Of a DNA stretch of 64,000 nt, positions 37,485 to 49,983 are shown piece by piece. The notes beneath the pieces were generated by a model. It worked only from the letters and a program-made list of their open reading frames with translations. It did no database searches and was not told the origin of the DNA. The position numbers and the translations under genes are program-made. This DNA comes from Luidia sarsii. Taxonomy: Eukaryota > Echinodermata > Asteroidea > Paxillosida > Luidiidae. The stretch lies in assembly GCA_949987565.1 (NCBI GenBank), contig OX465109.1, positions 13,347,400 to 13,411,399 on the forward strand, read 5' to 3'. How positions within the stretch are numbered: the stretch's first letter is position 1; each line of letters begins with the position of its first letter.

Positions 37485-39240
37485 GGGCGCTATTCCGCTC
37501 TAACGGTCAAGCTTCCGCCAACTGGTTCGGGCGTCATCCGTCACACACACATAATGTAGTCCTCCTGATTGTGATGAAATGGGTCGCAAAGTAAATTGTT
37601 TTCTTTTTGATTTCATAATGTTCTTAAAATTGTGTAGTTAAGGACTGTTCCTGAAAAAAAGAGAGCTAAAGTGGCTGGCGAATGGGAGTCATTGATGGGT
37701 TTATTTGACTATCAAACGTGGAGCGGATTAATTCGAAAACAACCCGTCGGGCGAACGGTTGGCTGGATTTCTCGGAAAGATGTGACCTCGAGGCGATGGT
37801 CGGCAAAGTGCGGCAACTCGTGTGTAGCAATTCAAGACTAATTTCTGCAAGGATTTTTGGGACGCATCCGTGTACTTGCACAGAAAAATAGGACCACATT
37901 TCAAGTCCCACATGTCCCAAATTACACGCCAAATCGAATTTTGAAATCCCGGGTTGTCTAAAGCTTCACTTATTCTACAATATATCAGTTAATTAGACTC
38001 CGAAGGCCCCCCATTAAAAACAAGTTGTGGGTCCACAATTTATGATAATCAGCGGCACGGCGGAGATATCTTGAATTGAATCAGTGCGAGGCAACCATGC
38101 AGCTCTGTGTGAACATTAAAAAGCGGCCTCAAGTACATGTATCTATAGGCCGGGCGGTAAAGAATTTGCAATGTGTCCATTTTCCGGACAATCCAAAGTT
38201 GAGAAATAACTTCTCCATCAACAAGTTTGTAATAGTTTCGGACATTCCGAGAACTTTGATACCTAAAAAATCTGCCGTTTTCGAGAAATATATATTTTGG
38301 GCAAAAATAACTACTGTGATGGGCAAAGGGGCGATCGAATTAAAAACGTAAAAAGAAAGCATGTCATACAGGACTAGGTGATTTGATGTAATTATCGATT
38401 TGGTATATCATTATCATTTCGTACGTAATTATGAATTCGTATTGAAATAAAATAATCAAAAGCTGGTCAACCTCCCAGGACCGCCAGGATCGCCACGTGA
38501 GCAAGGGTCATTATAGAGCTCTTCTGGACTCGGTACCGGTCCAACGCACTTCCTTCACTGCCCTCATCCATATAGGCCGTAGACCCATGCGCCATGTGGG
38601 GGAGGAAACACGGCGGCCCCTAGACCTTGGCTGCAGAGTCGACTAAAAGCACACGTCCCTGTGCGAAGACGCAAACCGGGTTTGACAGGACAGTTCAAGC
38701 ATCACACCGACTCATCGGGAAGCGCCACATGCAATGTTGGTGGTTGCGGGAGGTTTTTAAGCACCTTAGAACTGCGGGCTCCTTCCGAGAAAAAAAAAGG
38801 AACTGAAAAGTTCCCCCGGGAACTGAACCACGGACCTACACGTTACTAGCCGAGCGTTTTTACACACCGCCACTTGCACTCCTTGTTTCCTGTCGTCTAA
38901 AGCTTGAATGTACTGTAATAGGCAATTCTGATTTGAAGAGCTATGCCGAAGGCGGCTGGCTTGTGGATTTCATTGTGATCGAGTGAATAGGAGAATGCAC
39001 TCAACCCACATGCATATAATGAGGCCGTATTTTCAAAAACAAACAAACAGGCAACATCCCACCAAGCTACATCAGCCAAAGTGACAAAGACAAAAATGAG
39101 GGAAATTAAGGTGAATAAATTCGTTTACGGGAGTCTCTCATTTTCGGTGGAAATTGTTCCTTGCGACTTTTCAAGTATAGAGAGTTGACCAAAAGGGAAG
39201 CGCATTTTGTTCTATCTGGTTTTTCTTTGATTTGCATTGA
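37485..39240 (+). repeat. Satellite copy 21 (repeat of copy 18)
   Basis: 1756 bp, lies 5337 bp after copy 18 and shares its 35-bp deletion (38471/38472), 'GACCTCGAGG', 'AATTATCGATTTGG' and five-C hairpin. Confidence 0.95.
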
Positions 39241-41031
39241 GGGCGCTATTCCGCTCTAACGGTCAAGCTTCCGCCAACTGGTTCGGGCGTCATCCGTCAC
39301 ACACACATAATGTAGTCCTCCTGATTGTGATGAAATGGGTCGCAAAGTAAATTGTTTTCTTTTTGATTTCATAATGTTCTTAAAATTGTGTAGTTAAGGA
39401 CTGTTCCTGAAAACAGAGAGCTAAAGTGGCTGGCGAATGGGAGTCATTGATGGGTTTATTTGACTATCAAACGTGGAGCGGATTAATTCGAAAACAACCC
39501 GTCGGGCGAACGGTTGGCTGGATTTCTCGGAAAGATGTAACCCGAGGCGATGGTCGGCAAAGTGCGGCAACTCGTGTGTAGCAATTCAAGACTAATTTCT
39601 GCAAAGATTTTTGGGACGCATCCGTGTACTTGCACAGAAAAATAGGACCACATTTCAAGTCCCACATGTCCCAAATTACACGCCAAATCGAATCTTGAAA
39701 TCCCGGGTTGTCTAAAGCTTCACTTATTCTACAATATATCAGTTAATTAGACTCCGATGGCCCCCCATTAAAAACAAGTTGTGAGTCCACAATTTATGAT
39801 AATCGGCGGCACGGGCGGAGATATCTTGAATTGAATCAGTGCGAGGCAACCATGCAGCTCTGTGTGAACATTAAAAAGCGGCCTCAAGTACATGTATCTA
39901 TAGGCCGGGTTGTAAAGAATTTGCAATGTGTCCATTTTCCGGACAATCCAAAGTTGAGAAATAACTTCTCCATCAACAAGTTTGTAATAGTTTCGGACAT
40001 TCCGAGAACTTTGATACCTAAAAAATCTGCCGTTTTCGAGAAATATATATTTTGGGCAAAAATAACTACTGTGATGGGCAAAGGGGCGATCGAATTAAAA
40101 AAGTAAAAAGAAAGCATGTCATACAGGACTAGGTGATTTGATGTAATTATCAATTTGGTATATCATTATCATTTCGTACGTAATTATGAATTCGTATTGA
40201 AATAAAATAATCAAAAGCTGGTCAACAAGAAGTTATGCGGTGTCAGACCAAGATTTCAAACCTCCCAGGACCGCCAGGATCGCCACGTGAGCAAGGGTCA
40301 TTATAGAGCTCTTCTGGACTCGGTACCGGTCCAACGCACTTCCTTCACTGCCCTCATCCATATAGGCCGTAGACCCATGCGCCATGTGGGGGAGGAAACA
40401 CGGCGGCCCCTAGACCTTGGCTGCAGAGTCGACTAAAAGCACACGTCCCTGTGCGAAGACGCAAACCGGGTTTGACAGGACAGTTCAAGCATCACACCGA
40501 CTCATCGGGAAGCGCCACATGCAATGTTGGTGGTTGCGGGAGGTTTTTAAGCACCTTAGAACTGCGGGCTCCTTCCGAGAAAAAAAAAGGAACTGAAAAG
40601 TTCCCCCCGGGAACTGAACCACGGACCTACACGTTACTAGCCGAGCGTTTTTACACACCGCCACTTGCACTCCTTGTTTCCTGTCGTCTAAAGCTTGAAT
40701 GTACTGTAATAGGCAATTCTGATTTGAAGAGCTATGCCGAAGGCGGCTGGCTTGTGGATTTCATTGTGATCGAGTGAATAGGAGAATGCACTCAACCCAC
40801 ATGCATATAATGAGGCCGTATTTTCAAAAACAAACAAACAGGCAACATCCCACCAAGCTACATCAGCCAAAGTGACAAAGACAAAAATGAGGGAAATTAA
40901 GGTGAATAAATTCGTTTACGGGAGTCTCTCATTTTCGGTGGAAATTGTTCCTTGCGACTTTTCAAGTATAGAGAGTTGACCAAAAGGGAAGCGCATTTTG
41001 TTCTATCTGGTTTTTCTTTGATTTGCATTGA
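39241..41031 (+). repeat. Satellite copy 22 (repeat of copy 19)
   Basis: Carries every marker of copy 19 at an offset of 5337 bp. I saw no difference between the two by eye. Confidence 0.95.
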
Positions 41032-42820
41032 GGGCGCTATTCCGCTCTAACGGTCAAGCTTCCGCCAACTGGTTCGGGCGTCATCCGTCACACACACATA
41101 ATGTAGTCCTCCTGATTGTGATGAAATGGGTCGCAAAGTAAATTGTTTTCTTTTTGATTTCATAATGTTCTTAAAATTGTGTAGTTAAGGACTGTTCCTG
41201 AAAAAAGAGAGCTAAAGTGGCTGGCGAATGGGAGTCATTGATGGGTTTATTTGACTATCAAACGTGGAGCGGATTAATTCGAAAACAACCCGTCGGGCGA
41301 ACGGTTGGCTGGATTTCTCGGAAAGATGTAACCCGAGGCGATGGTCGGCAAAGTGCGGCAACTCGTGTGTAGCAATTCAAGACTAATTTCTGCAAAGATT
41401 TTTGGGACGCATCCGTGTACTTGCACAGAAAAATAGGACCACATTTCAAGTCCCACATGTCACAAATTACACGCCAAATCGAATTTTGAAATCCCGGGTT
41501 GTCTAAAGCTTCACTTATTCTCAATATATCAGTTAATTAGACTCCGATGGCCCCCCATTAAAAACAAGTTGTGGGTCCACAATTTATGATAATCGGCGGC
41601 ACGGGCGGAGATATCTTGAATTGAATCAGTGCGAGGCAACCATGCAGCTCTGTGTGAACATTAAAAAGCGGCCTCAAGTACATGTATCTATAGGCCGGGC
41701 GGTAAAGAATTTGCAATGTGTCCATTTTCCGGACAATCCAAAGTTGAGAAATAACTTCTCCATCAACAAGTTTGTAATAGTTTCGGACATTCCGAGAACT
41801 TTGATACCTAAAAAATCTGCCGTTTTCGAGAAATATATATTTTGGGCAAAAATAACTACTGTGATGGGCAAAGGGGCGATCGAATTAAAAAAGTAAAAAG
41901 AAAGCATGTCATACAGGACTAGGTGATTTGATGTAATTATCAATTTGGTATATCATTATCATTTCGTACGTAATTATGAATTCGTATTGAAATAAAATAA
42001 TCAAAAGCTGGTCAACAAGAAGTTATGCGGTGTCAGACCAAGATTTCAAACCTCCCAGGACCGCCAGGATCGCCACGTGAGCAAGGGTCATTATAGAGCT
42101 CTTCTGGACTCGGTACCGGTCCAACGCACTTCCTTCACTGCCCTCATCCATATAGGCCGTAGACCCATGCGCCATGTGGGGGAGGAAACACGGCGGCCCC
42201 TAGACCTTGGCTGCAGAGTCGACTAAAAGCACACGTCCCTGTGCGAAGACGCAAACCGGGTTTGACAGGACAGTTCAAGCATCACACCGACTCATCGGGA
42301 AGCGCCACATGCAATGTTGGTGGTTGCGGGAGGTTTTTAAGCACCTTAGAACTGCGGGCTCCTTCCGAGAAAAAAAAAGGAACTGAAAAGTTCCCCCCGG
42401 GAACTGAACCACGGACCTACACGTTACTAGCCGAGCGTTTTTACACACCGCCACTTGCACTCCTTGTTTCCTCTCGTCTAAAGCTTGAATGTACTGTAAT
42501 AGGCAATTCTGATTTGAAGAGCTATGCCGAAGGCGGCTGGCTTGTGGATTTCATTGTGATCGAGTGAATAGGAGAATGCACTCAACCCACATGCATATAA
42601 TGAGGCCGTATTTTCAAAAACAAACAAACAGGCAACATCCCACCAAGCTACATCAGCCAAAGTGACAAAGACAAAAATGAGGGAAATTAAGGTGAATAAA
42701 TTCGTTTACGGGAGTCTCTCATTTTCGGTGGAAATTGTTCCTTGCGACTTTTCAAGTATAGAGAGTTGACCAAAGGGAAGCGCATTTTGTTCTATCTGGT
42801 TTTTCTTTGATTTGCATTGA
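41032..42820 (+). repeat. Satellite copy 23 (repeat of copy 20)
   Basis: Repeats copy 20 at an offset of 5337 bp. The match breaks in the last 400 bp: 'TTTCCTCTCGTC' replaces 'TTTCCTGTCGTC', and one A is lost in 'GACCAAAGGG'. Confidence 0.95.
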
Positions 42821-44611
42821 GGGCGCTATTCCGCTCTAACGGTCAAGCTTCCGCCAACTGGTTCGGGCGTCATCCGTCACACACACATAATGTAGTCCTC
42901 CTGATTGTGATGAAATGGGTCGCAAAGTAAATTGTTTTCTTTTTGATTTCATAATGTTCTTAAAATTGTGTAGTTAAGGACTGTTCCTGAAAACAGAGAG
43001 CTAAAGTGGCTGGCGAATGGGAGTCATTGATGGGTTTATTTGACTATCAAACGTGGAGCGGATTAATTCGAAAACAACCCGTCGGGCGAACGGTTGGCTG
43101 GATTTCTCGGAAAGATGTAACCCGAGGCGATGGTCGGCAAAGTGCGGCAACTCGTGTGTAGCAATTCAAGACTAATTTCTGCAAAGATTTTTGGGACGCA
43201 TCCGTGTACTTGCACAGAAAAATAGGACCACATTTCAAGTCCCACATGTCCCAAATTACACGCCAAATCGAATCTTGAAATCCCGGGTTGTCTAAAGCTT
43301 CACTTATTCTACAATATATCAGTTAATTAGACTCCGATGGCCCCCCATTAAAAACAAGTTGTGAGTCCACAATTTATGATAATCGGCGGCACGGGCGGAG
43401 ATATCTTGAATTGAATCAGTGCGAGGCAACCATGCAGCTCTGTGTGAACATTAAAAAGCGGCCTCAAGTACATGTATCTATAGGCCGGGTTGTAAAGAAT
43501 TTGCAATGTGTCCATTTTCCGGACAATCCAAAGTTGAGAAATAACTTCTCCATCAACAAGTTTGTAATAGTTTCGGACATTCCGAGAACTTTGATACCTA
43601 AAAAATCTGCCGTTTTCGAGAAATATATATTTTGGGCAAAAATAACTACTGTGATGGGCAAAGGGGCGATCGAATTAAAAAAGTAAAAAGAAAGCATGTC
43701 ATACAGGACTAGGTGATTTGATGTAATTATCAATTTGGTATATCATTATCATTTCGTACGTAATGATGAATTCGTATTGAAATAAAATAATCAAAAGCTG
43801 GTCAACAAGAAGTTATGCGGTGTCAGACCAAGATTTCAAACCTCCCAGGACCGCCAGGATCGCCACGTGAGCAAGGGTCATTATAGAGCTCTTCTGGACT
43901 CGGTACCGGTCCAACGCACTTCCTTCACTGCCCTCATCCATATAGGCCGTAGACCCATGCGCCATGTTGGGGAGGAAACACGGCGGCCCCTAGACCTTGG
44001 CTGAAGAGTTGACTAAAAGCACGCGTCCCTGTGCGAAGACGCAAACCGGGTTTGACAGGACAGTTCAAGCATCACACCGACTCATCGGGAAGCGCCACAT
44101 GCAATGTTGGTGGTTGCGGGAGGTTTTTAAGCACCTTAGAACTGCGGGCTCCTTCCGAGAAAAAAAAAGGAACTGAAAAGTTCCCCCCGGGAACTGAACC
44201 ACGGACCTACACGTTACTAGCCGAGCGTTTTTACACACCGCCACTTGCACTCCTTGTTTCCTCTCGTCTAAAGCTTGAATATACTGTAATAGGCAATTCT
44301 GATTTGAAGAGCTATGCCGAAGGCGGCTGGCTTGTGGATTTCATTGTGATCGAGTGAATAGGAGAATGCACTCAACCCACATGCATATAATGAGGCCGTA
44401 TTTTCAAAAACAAACAAACAGGCAACATCCCACCAAGCTACATCAGCCAAAGTGACAAAGACAAAAATGAGGGAAATTAAGGTGAATAAATTCGTTTACG
44501 GGAGTCTCTCATTTTCGGTGGAAATTGTTCCTTGCGACTTTTCAAGTATAGAGAGTTGACCAAAAGGGAAGCGCATTTTGTTCTATCTGGTTTTTCTTTG
44601 ATTTGCATTGA
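42821..44611 (+). repeat. Satellite copy 24
   Basis: First half as copies 19 and 22. The second half has 'GTAATGATGAATT', 'CATGTTGGGGAGG', 'GGCTGAAGAGTTGAC', 'GCACGCGTCC' and private 'TTGAATATACTG'. Confidence 0.95.
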
Positions 44612-46400
44612 GGGCGCTATTCCGCTCTAACGGTCAAGCTTCCGCCAACTGGTTCGGGCGTCATCCGTCACACACACATAATGTAGTCCTCCTGATTGTG
44701 ATGAAATGGGTCGCAAAGTAAATTGTTTTCTTTTTGATTTCATAATGTTCTTAAAATTGTGTAGTTAAGGACTGTTCCTGAAAAAAGAGAGCTAAAGTGG
44801 CTGGCGAATGGGAGTCATTGATGGGTTTATTTGACTATCAAACGTGGAGCGGATTAATTCGAAAACAACCCGTCGGGCGAACGGTTGGCTGGATTTCTCG
44901 GAAAGATGTAACCCGAGGCGATGGTCGGCAAAGTGCGGCAACTCGTGTGTAGCAATTCAAGACTAATTTCTGCAAAGATTTTTGGGACGCATCCGTGTAC
45001 TTGCACAGAAAAATAGGACCACATTTCAAGTCCCACATGTCACAAATTACACGCCAAATCGAATTTTGAAATCCCGGGTTGTCTAAAGCTTCACTTATTC
45101 TCAATATATCAGTTAATTAGACTCCGATGGCCCCCCATTAAAAACAAGTTGTGGGTCCACAATTTATGATAATCGGCGGCACGGGCGGAGATATCTTGAA
45201 TTGAATCAGTGCGAGGCAACCATGCAGCTCTGTGTGAACATTAAAAAGCGGCCTCAAGTACATGTATCTATAGGCCGGGCGGTAAAGAATTTGCAATGTG
45301 TCCATTTTCCGGACAATCCAAAGTTGAGAAATAACTTCTCCATCAACAAGTTTGTAATAGTTTCGGACATTCCGAGAACTTTGATACCTAAAAAATCTGC
45401 CGTTTTCGAGAAATATATATTTTGGGCAAAAATAACTACTGTGATGGGCAAAGGGGCGATCGAATTAAAAAAGTAAAAAGAAAGCATGTCATACAGGACT
45501 AGGTGATTTGATGTAATTATCAATTTGGTATATCATTATCATTTCGTACGTAATTATGAATTCGTATTGAAATAAAATAATCAAAAGCTGGTCAACAAGA
45601 AGTTATGCGGTGTCAGACCAAGATTTCAAACCTCCCAGGACCGCCAGGATCGCCACGTGAGCAAGGGTCATTATAGAGCTCTTCTGGACTCGGTACCGGT
45701 CCAACGCACTTCCTTCACTGCCCTCATCCATATAGGCCGTAGACCCATGCGCCATGTGGGGGAGGAAACACGGCGGCCCCTAGACCTTGGCTGCAGAGTC
45801 GACTAAAAGCACACGTCCCTGTGCGAAGACGCAAACCGGGTTTGACAGGACAGTTCAAGCATCACACCGACTCATCGGGAAGCGCCACATGCAATGTTGG
45901 TGGTTGCGGGAGGTTTTTAAGCACCTTAGAACTGCGGGCTCCTTCCGAGAAAAAAAAAGGAACTGAAAAGTTCCCCCCGGGAACTGAACCACGGACCTAC
46001 ACGTTACTAGCCGAGCGTTTTTACACACCGCCACTTGCACTCCTTGTTTCCTGTCGTCTAAAGCTTGAATGTACTGTAATAGGCAATTCTGATTTGAAGA
46101 GCTATGCCGAAGGCGGCTGGCTTGTGGATTTCATTGTGATCGAGTGAATAGGAGAATGCACTCAACCCACATGCATATAATGAGGCCGTATTTTCAAAAA
46201 CAAACAAACAGGCAACATCCCACCAAGCTACATCAGCCAAAGTGACAAAGACAAAAATGAGGGAAATTAAGGTGAATAAATTCGTTTACGGGAGTCTCTC
46301 ATTTTCGGTGGAAATTGTTCCTTGCGACTTTTCAAGTATAGAGAGTTGACCAAAGGGAAGCGCATTTTGTTCTATCTGGTTTTTCTTTGATTTGCATTGA
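44612..46400 (+). repeat. Satellite copy 25
   Basis: Matches copies 20 and 23 ('GTCACAAATT', 'TTCTCAATATATC') and ends with the 'GACCAAAGGG' allele. Confidence 0.95.
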
Positions 46401-48189
46401 GGGCGCTATTCCGCTCTAACGGTCAAGCTTCCGCCAACTGGTTCGGGCGTCATCCGTCACACACACATAATGTAGTCCTCCTGATTGTGATGAAATGGGT
46501 CGCAAAGTAAATTGTTTTCTTTCTGATTTCATAATGTTCTTAAAATTGTGTAGTTAAGGACTGTTCCTGAAAAAAGAGAGCTAAAGTGGCTGGCGAATGG
46601 GAGTCATTGATGGGTTTATTTGACTATCAAACGTGGAGCGGATTAATTCGAAAACAACCCGTCGGGCGAACGGTTGGCTGGATTTCTCGGAAAGATGTAA
46701 CCCGAGGCGATGGTCGGCAAAGTGCGGCAACTCGTGTGTAGCAATTCAAGACTAATTTCTGCAAAGATTTTTGGGACGCATCCGTGTACTTGCACAGAAA
46801 AATAGGACCACATTTCAAGTCCCACATGTCCCAAATTACACCCCAAATCGAATTTTGAAATCCCGGGTTGTCTAAAGCTTCACTTATTCTCAATATATCA
46901 GTTAATTAGACTCCGATGGCCCCCCATTAAAAACAAGTTGTGGGTCCACAATTTATGATAATCGGCGGCACGGGCGGAGATATCTTGAATTGAATCAGTG
47001 CGAGGCAACCATGCAGCTCTGTGTGAACATTAAAAAGCGGCCTCAAGTACATGTATCTATAGGCCGGGCGGTAAAGAATTTGCAATGTGTCCATTTTCCG
47101 GACAATCCAAAGTTGAGAAATAACTTCTCCATCAACAAGTTTGTAATAGTTTCGGACATTCCGAGAACTTTGATACCTAAAAAATCTGCCGTTTTCGAGA
47201 AATATATATTTTGGGCAAAAATAACTACTGTGATGGGCAAAGGGGCGATCGAATTAAAAACGTAAAAAGAAAGCATGTCATACAGGACTAGGTGATTTGA
47301 TGTAATTATCAATTTGGTATATCATTATCATTTCGTACGTAATGATGAATTCGTATTGAAATAAAATAATCAAAAGCTGGTCAACAAGAAGTTATGCGGT
47401 GTCAGACCAAGATTTCAAACCTCCCAGGACCGCCAGGATCGCCACGTGAGCAAGGGTCATTATAGAGCTCTTCTGGACTCGGTACCGGTCCAACGCACTT
47501 CCTTCACTGCCCTCATCCATATAGGCCGTAGACCCATGCGCCATGTTGGGGAGGAAACACGGCGGCCCCTAGACCTTGGCTGCAGAGTCGACTAAAAGCA
47601 CACGTCCCTGTGCGAAGACGCAAACCGGGTTTGACAGGACAGTTCAAGCATCACACCGACTCATCGGGAAGCGCCACATGCAATGTTGGTGGTTGCGGGA
47701 GGTTTTTAAGCACCTTAGAACTGCGGGCTCCTTCCGAGAAAAAAAAAGGAACTGAAAAGTTCCCCCCGGGAACTGAACCACGGACCTACACGTTACTAGC
47801 CGAGCGTTTTTACACACCGCCACTTGCACTCCTTGTTTCCTGTCGTCTAAAGCTTGAATGTACTGTAATAGGCAATTCTGATTTGAAGAGCTATGCCGAA
47901 GGCGGCTGGCTTGTGGATTTCATTGTGATCGAGTGAATAGGAGAATGCACTCAACCCACATGCATATAATGAGGCCGTATTTTCAAAAACAAACAAACAG
48001 GCAACATCCCACCAAGCTACATCAGCCAAAGTGACAAAGACAAAAATGAGGGAAATTAAGGTGAATAAATTCGTTTACGGGAGTCTCTCATTTTCGGTGG
48101 AAATTGTTCCTTGCGACTTTTCAAGTATAGAGAGTTGACCAAAGGGAAGCGCATTTTGTTCTATCTGGTTTTTCTTTGATTTGCATTGA
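46401..48189 (+). repeat. Satellite copy 26
   Basis: Shares 'ACACCCCAAATCG' only with copy 27. Also has 'TTCTCAATATATC', 'AATGATGAATT' and 'CATGTTGGGGAGG'. Confidence 0.95.
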
Positions 48190-49983
48190 GGGCGCTATTC
48201 CGCTCTAACGGTCAAGCTTCCGCCAACTGGTTCGGGCGTCATCCGTCACACACACATAATGTAGTCCTCCTGATTGTGATGAAATGGGTCGCAAAGTAAA
48301 TTGTTTTCTTTCTGATTTCATAATGTTCTTAAAATTGTGTAGTTAAGGACTGTTCCTGAAAAAAGAGAGCTAAAGTGGCTGGCGAATGGGAGTCATTGAT
48401 GGGTTTATTTGACTATCAAACGTGGAGCGGATTAATTCGAAAACAACCCGTCGGGCGAACGGTTGGCTGGATTTCTCGGAAAGATGTAACCCGAGGCGAT
48501 GGTCGGCAAAGTGCGGCAACTCGTGTGTAGCAATTCAAGACTAATTTCTGCAAAGATTTTTGGGACGCATCCGTGTACTTGCACAGAAAAATAGGACCAC
48601 ATTTCAAGTCCCACATGTCCCAAATTACACCCCAAATCGAATTTTGAAATCCCGGGTTGTCTAAAGCTTCACTTATTCTCAATAATTATATCAGTTAATT
48701 AGACTCCGATGGCCCCCCATTAAAAACAAGTTGTGGGTCCACAATTTATGATAATCGGCGGCACGGGCGGAGATATCTTGAATTGAATCAGTGCGAGGCA
48801 ACCATGCAGCTCTGTGTGAACATTAAAAAGCGGCCTCAAGTACATGTATCTATAGGCCGGGCGGTAAAGAATTTGCAATGTGTCCATTTTCCGGACAATC
48901 CAAAGTTGAGAAATAACTTCTCCATCAACAAGTTTGTAATAGTTTCGGACATTCCGAGAACTTTGATACCTAAAAAATCTGCCGTTTTCGAGAAATATAT
49001 ATTTTGGGCAAAAATAACTACTGTGATGGGCAAAGGGGCGATCGAATTAAAAACGTAAAAAGAAAGCATGTCATACAGGACTAGGTGATTTGATGTAATT
49101 ATCAATTTGGTATATCATTATCATTTCGTACGTAATGATGAATTCGTATTGAAATAAAATAATCAAAAGCTGGTCAACAAGAAGTTATGCGGTGTCAGAC
49201 CAAGATTTCAAACCTCCCAGGACCGCCAGGATCGCCACGTGAGCAAGGGTCATTATAGAGCTCTTCTGGACTCGGTACCGGTCCAACGCACTTCCTTCAC
49301 TGCCCTCATCCATATAGGCCGTAGACCCATGCGCCATGTTGGGGAGGAAACACGGCGGCCCCTAGACCTTGGCTGCAGAGTCGACTAAAAGCACACGTCC
49401 CTGTGCGAAGACGCAAACCGGGTTTGACAGGACAGTTCAAGCATCACACCGACTTATTGGGAAGCGCCACATGCAATGTTGGTGGTTGCGGGAGGTTTTT
49501 AAGCACCTTAGAACTGCGGGCTCCTTCCGAGAAAAAAAAAGGAACTGAAAAGTTCCCCCCGGGAACTGAACCACGGACCTACACGTTACTAGCCGAGCGT
49601 TTTTACAAACCGCCACTTGCACTCCTTGTTTCCTCTCGTCTAAAGCTTGAATGTACTGTAATAGGCAATTCTGATTTGAAGAGCTATGCCGAAGGCAGCT
49701 GGCTTGTGGATTTCATTGTGATCGAGTGAATAGGAGAATGCACTCAACCCACATGCATATAATGAGGCCGTATTTTCAAAAACAAACAAACAGGCAACAT
49801 CCCACCAAGCTACATCAGCCAAAGTGACAAAGACAAAAATGAGGGAAATTAAGGTGAATATATTCGTTTACGGGAGTCTCTCATTTTCGGTGGAAATTGT
49901 TCCTTGCGACTTTTCAAGTATAGAGAGTTGACGAAAAGGGAAGCGCATTTTGTTCTATCTGGTTTTTCTTTGATTTGCATTGA
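48190..49983 (+). repeat. Satellite copy 27
   Basis: 5' half as copy 26, with an added 5 bp at 48681-48686 ('TCAATAATTATATC'). The 3' half carries a rare set shared with copy 29: 'GACTTATTGGGAAG', 'TTTACAAACCGCC', 'GAATATATTCG' and 'GTTGACGAAAAG'. Private variant: 'GAAGGCAGCTGG'. Confidence 0.95.
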
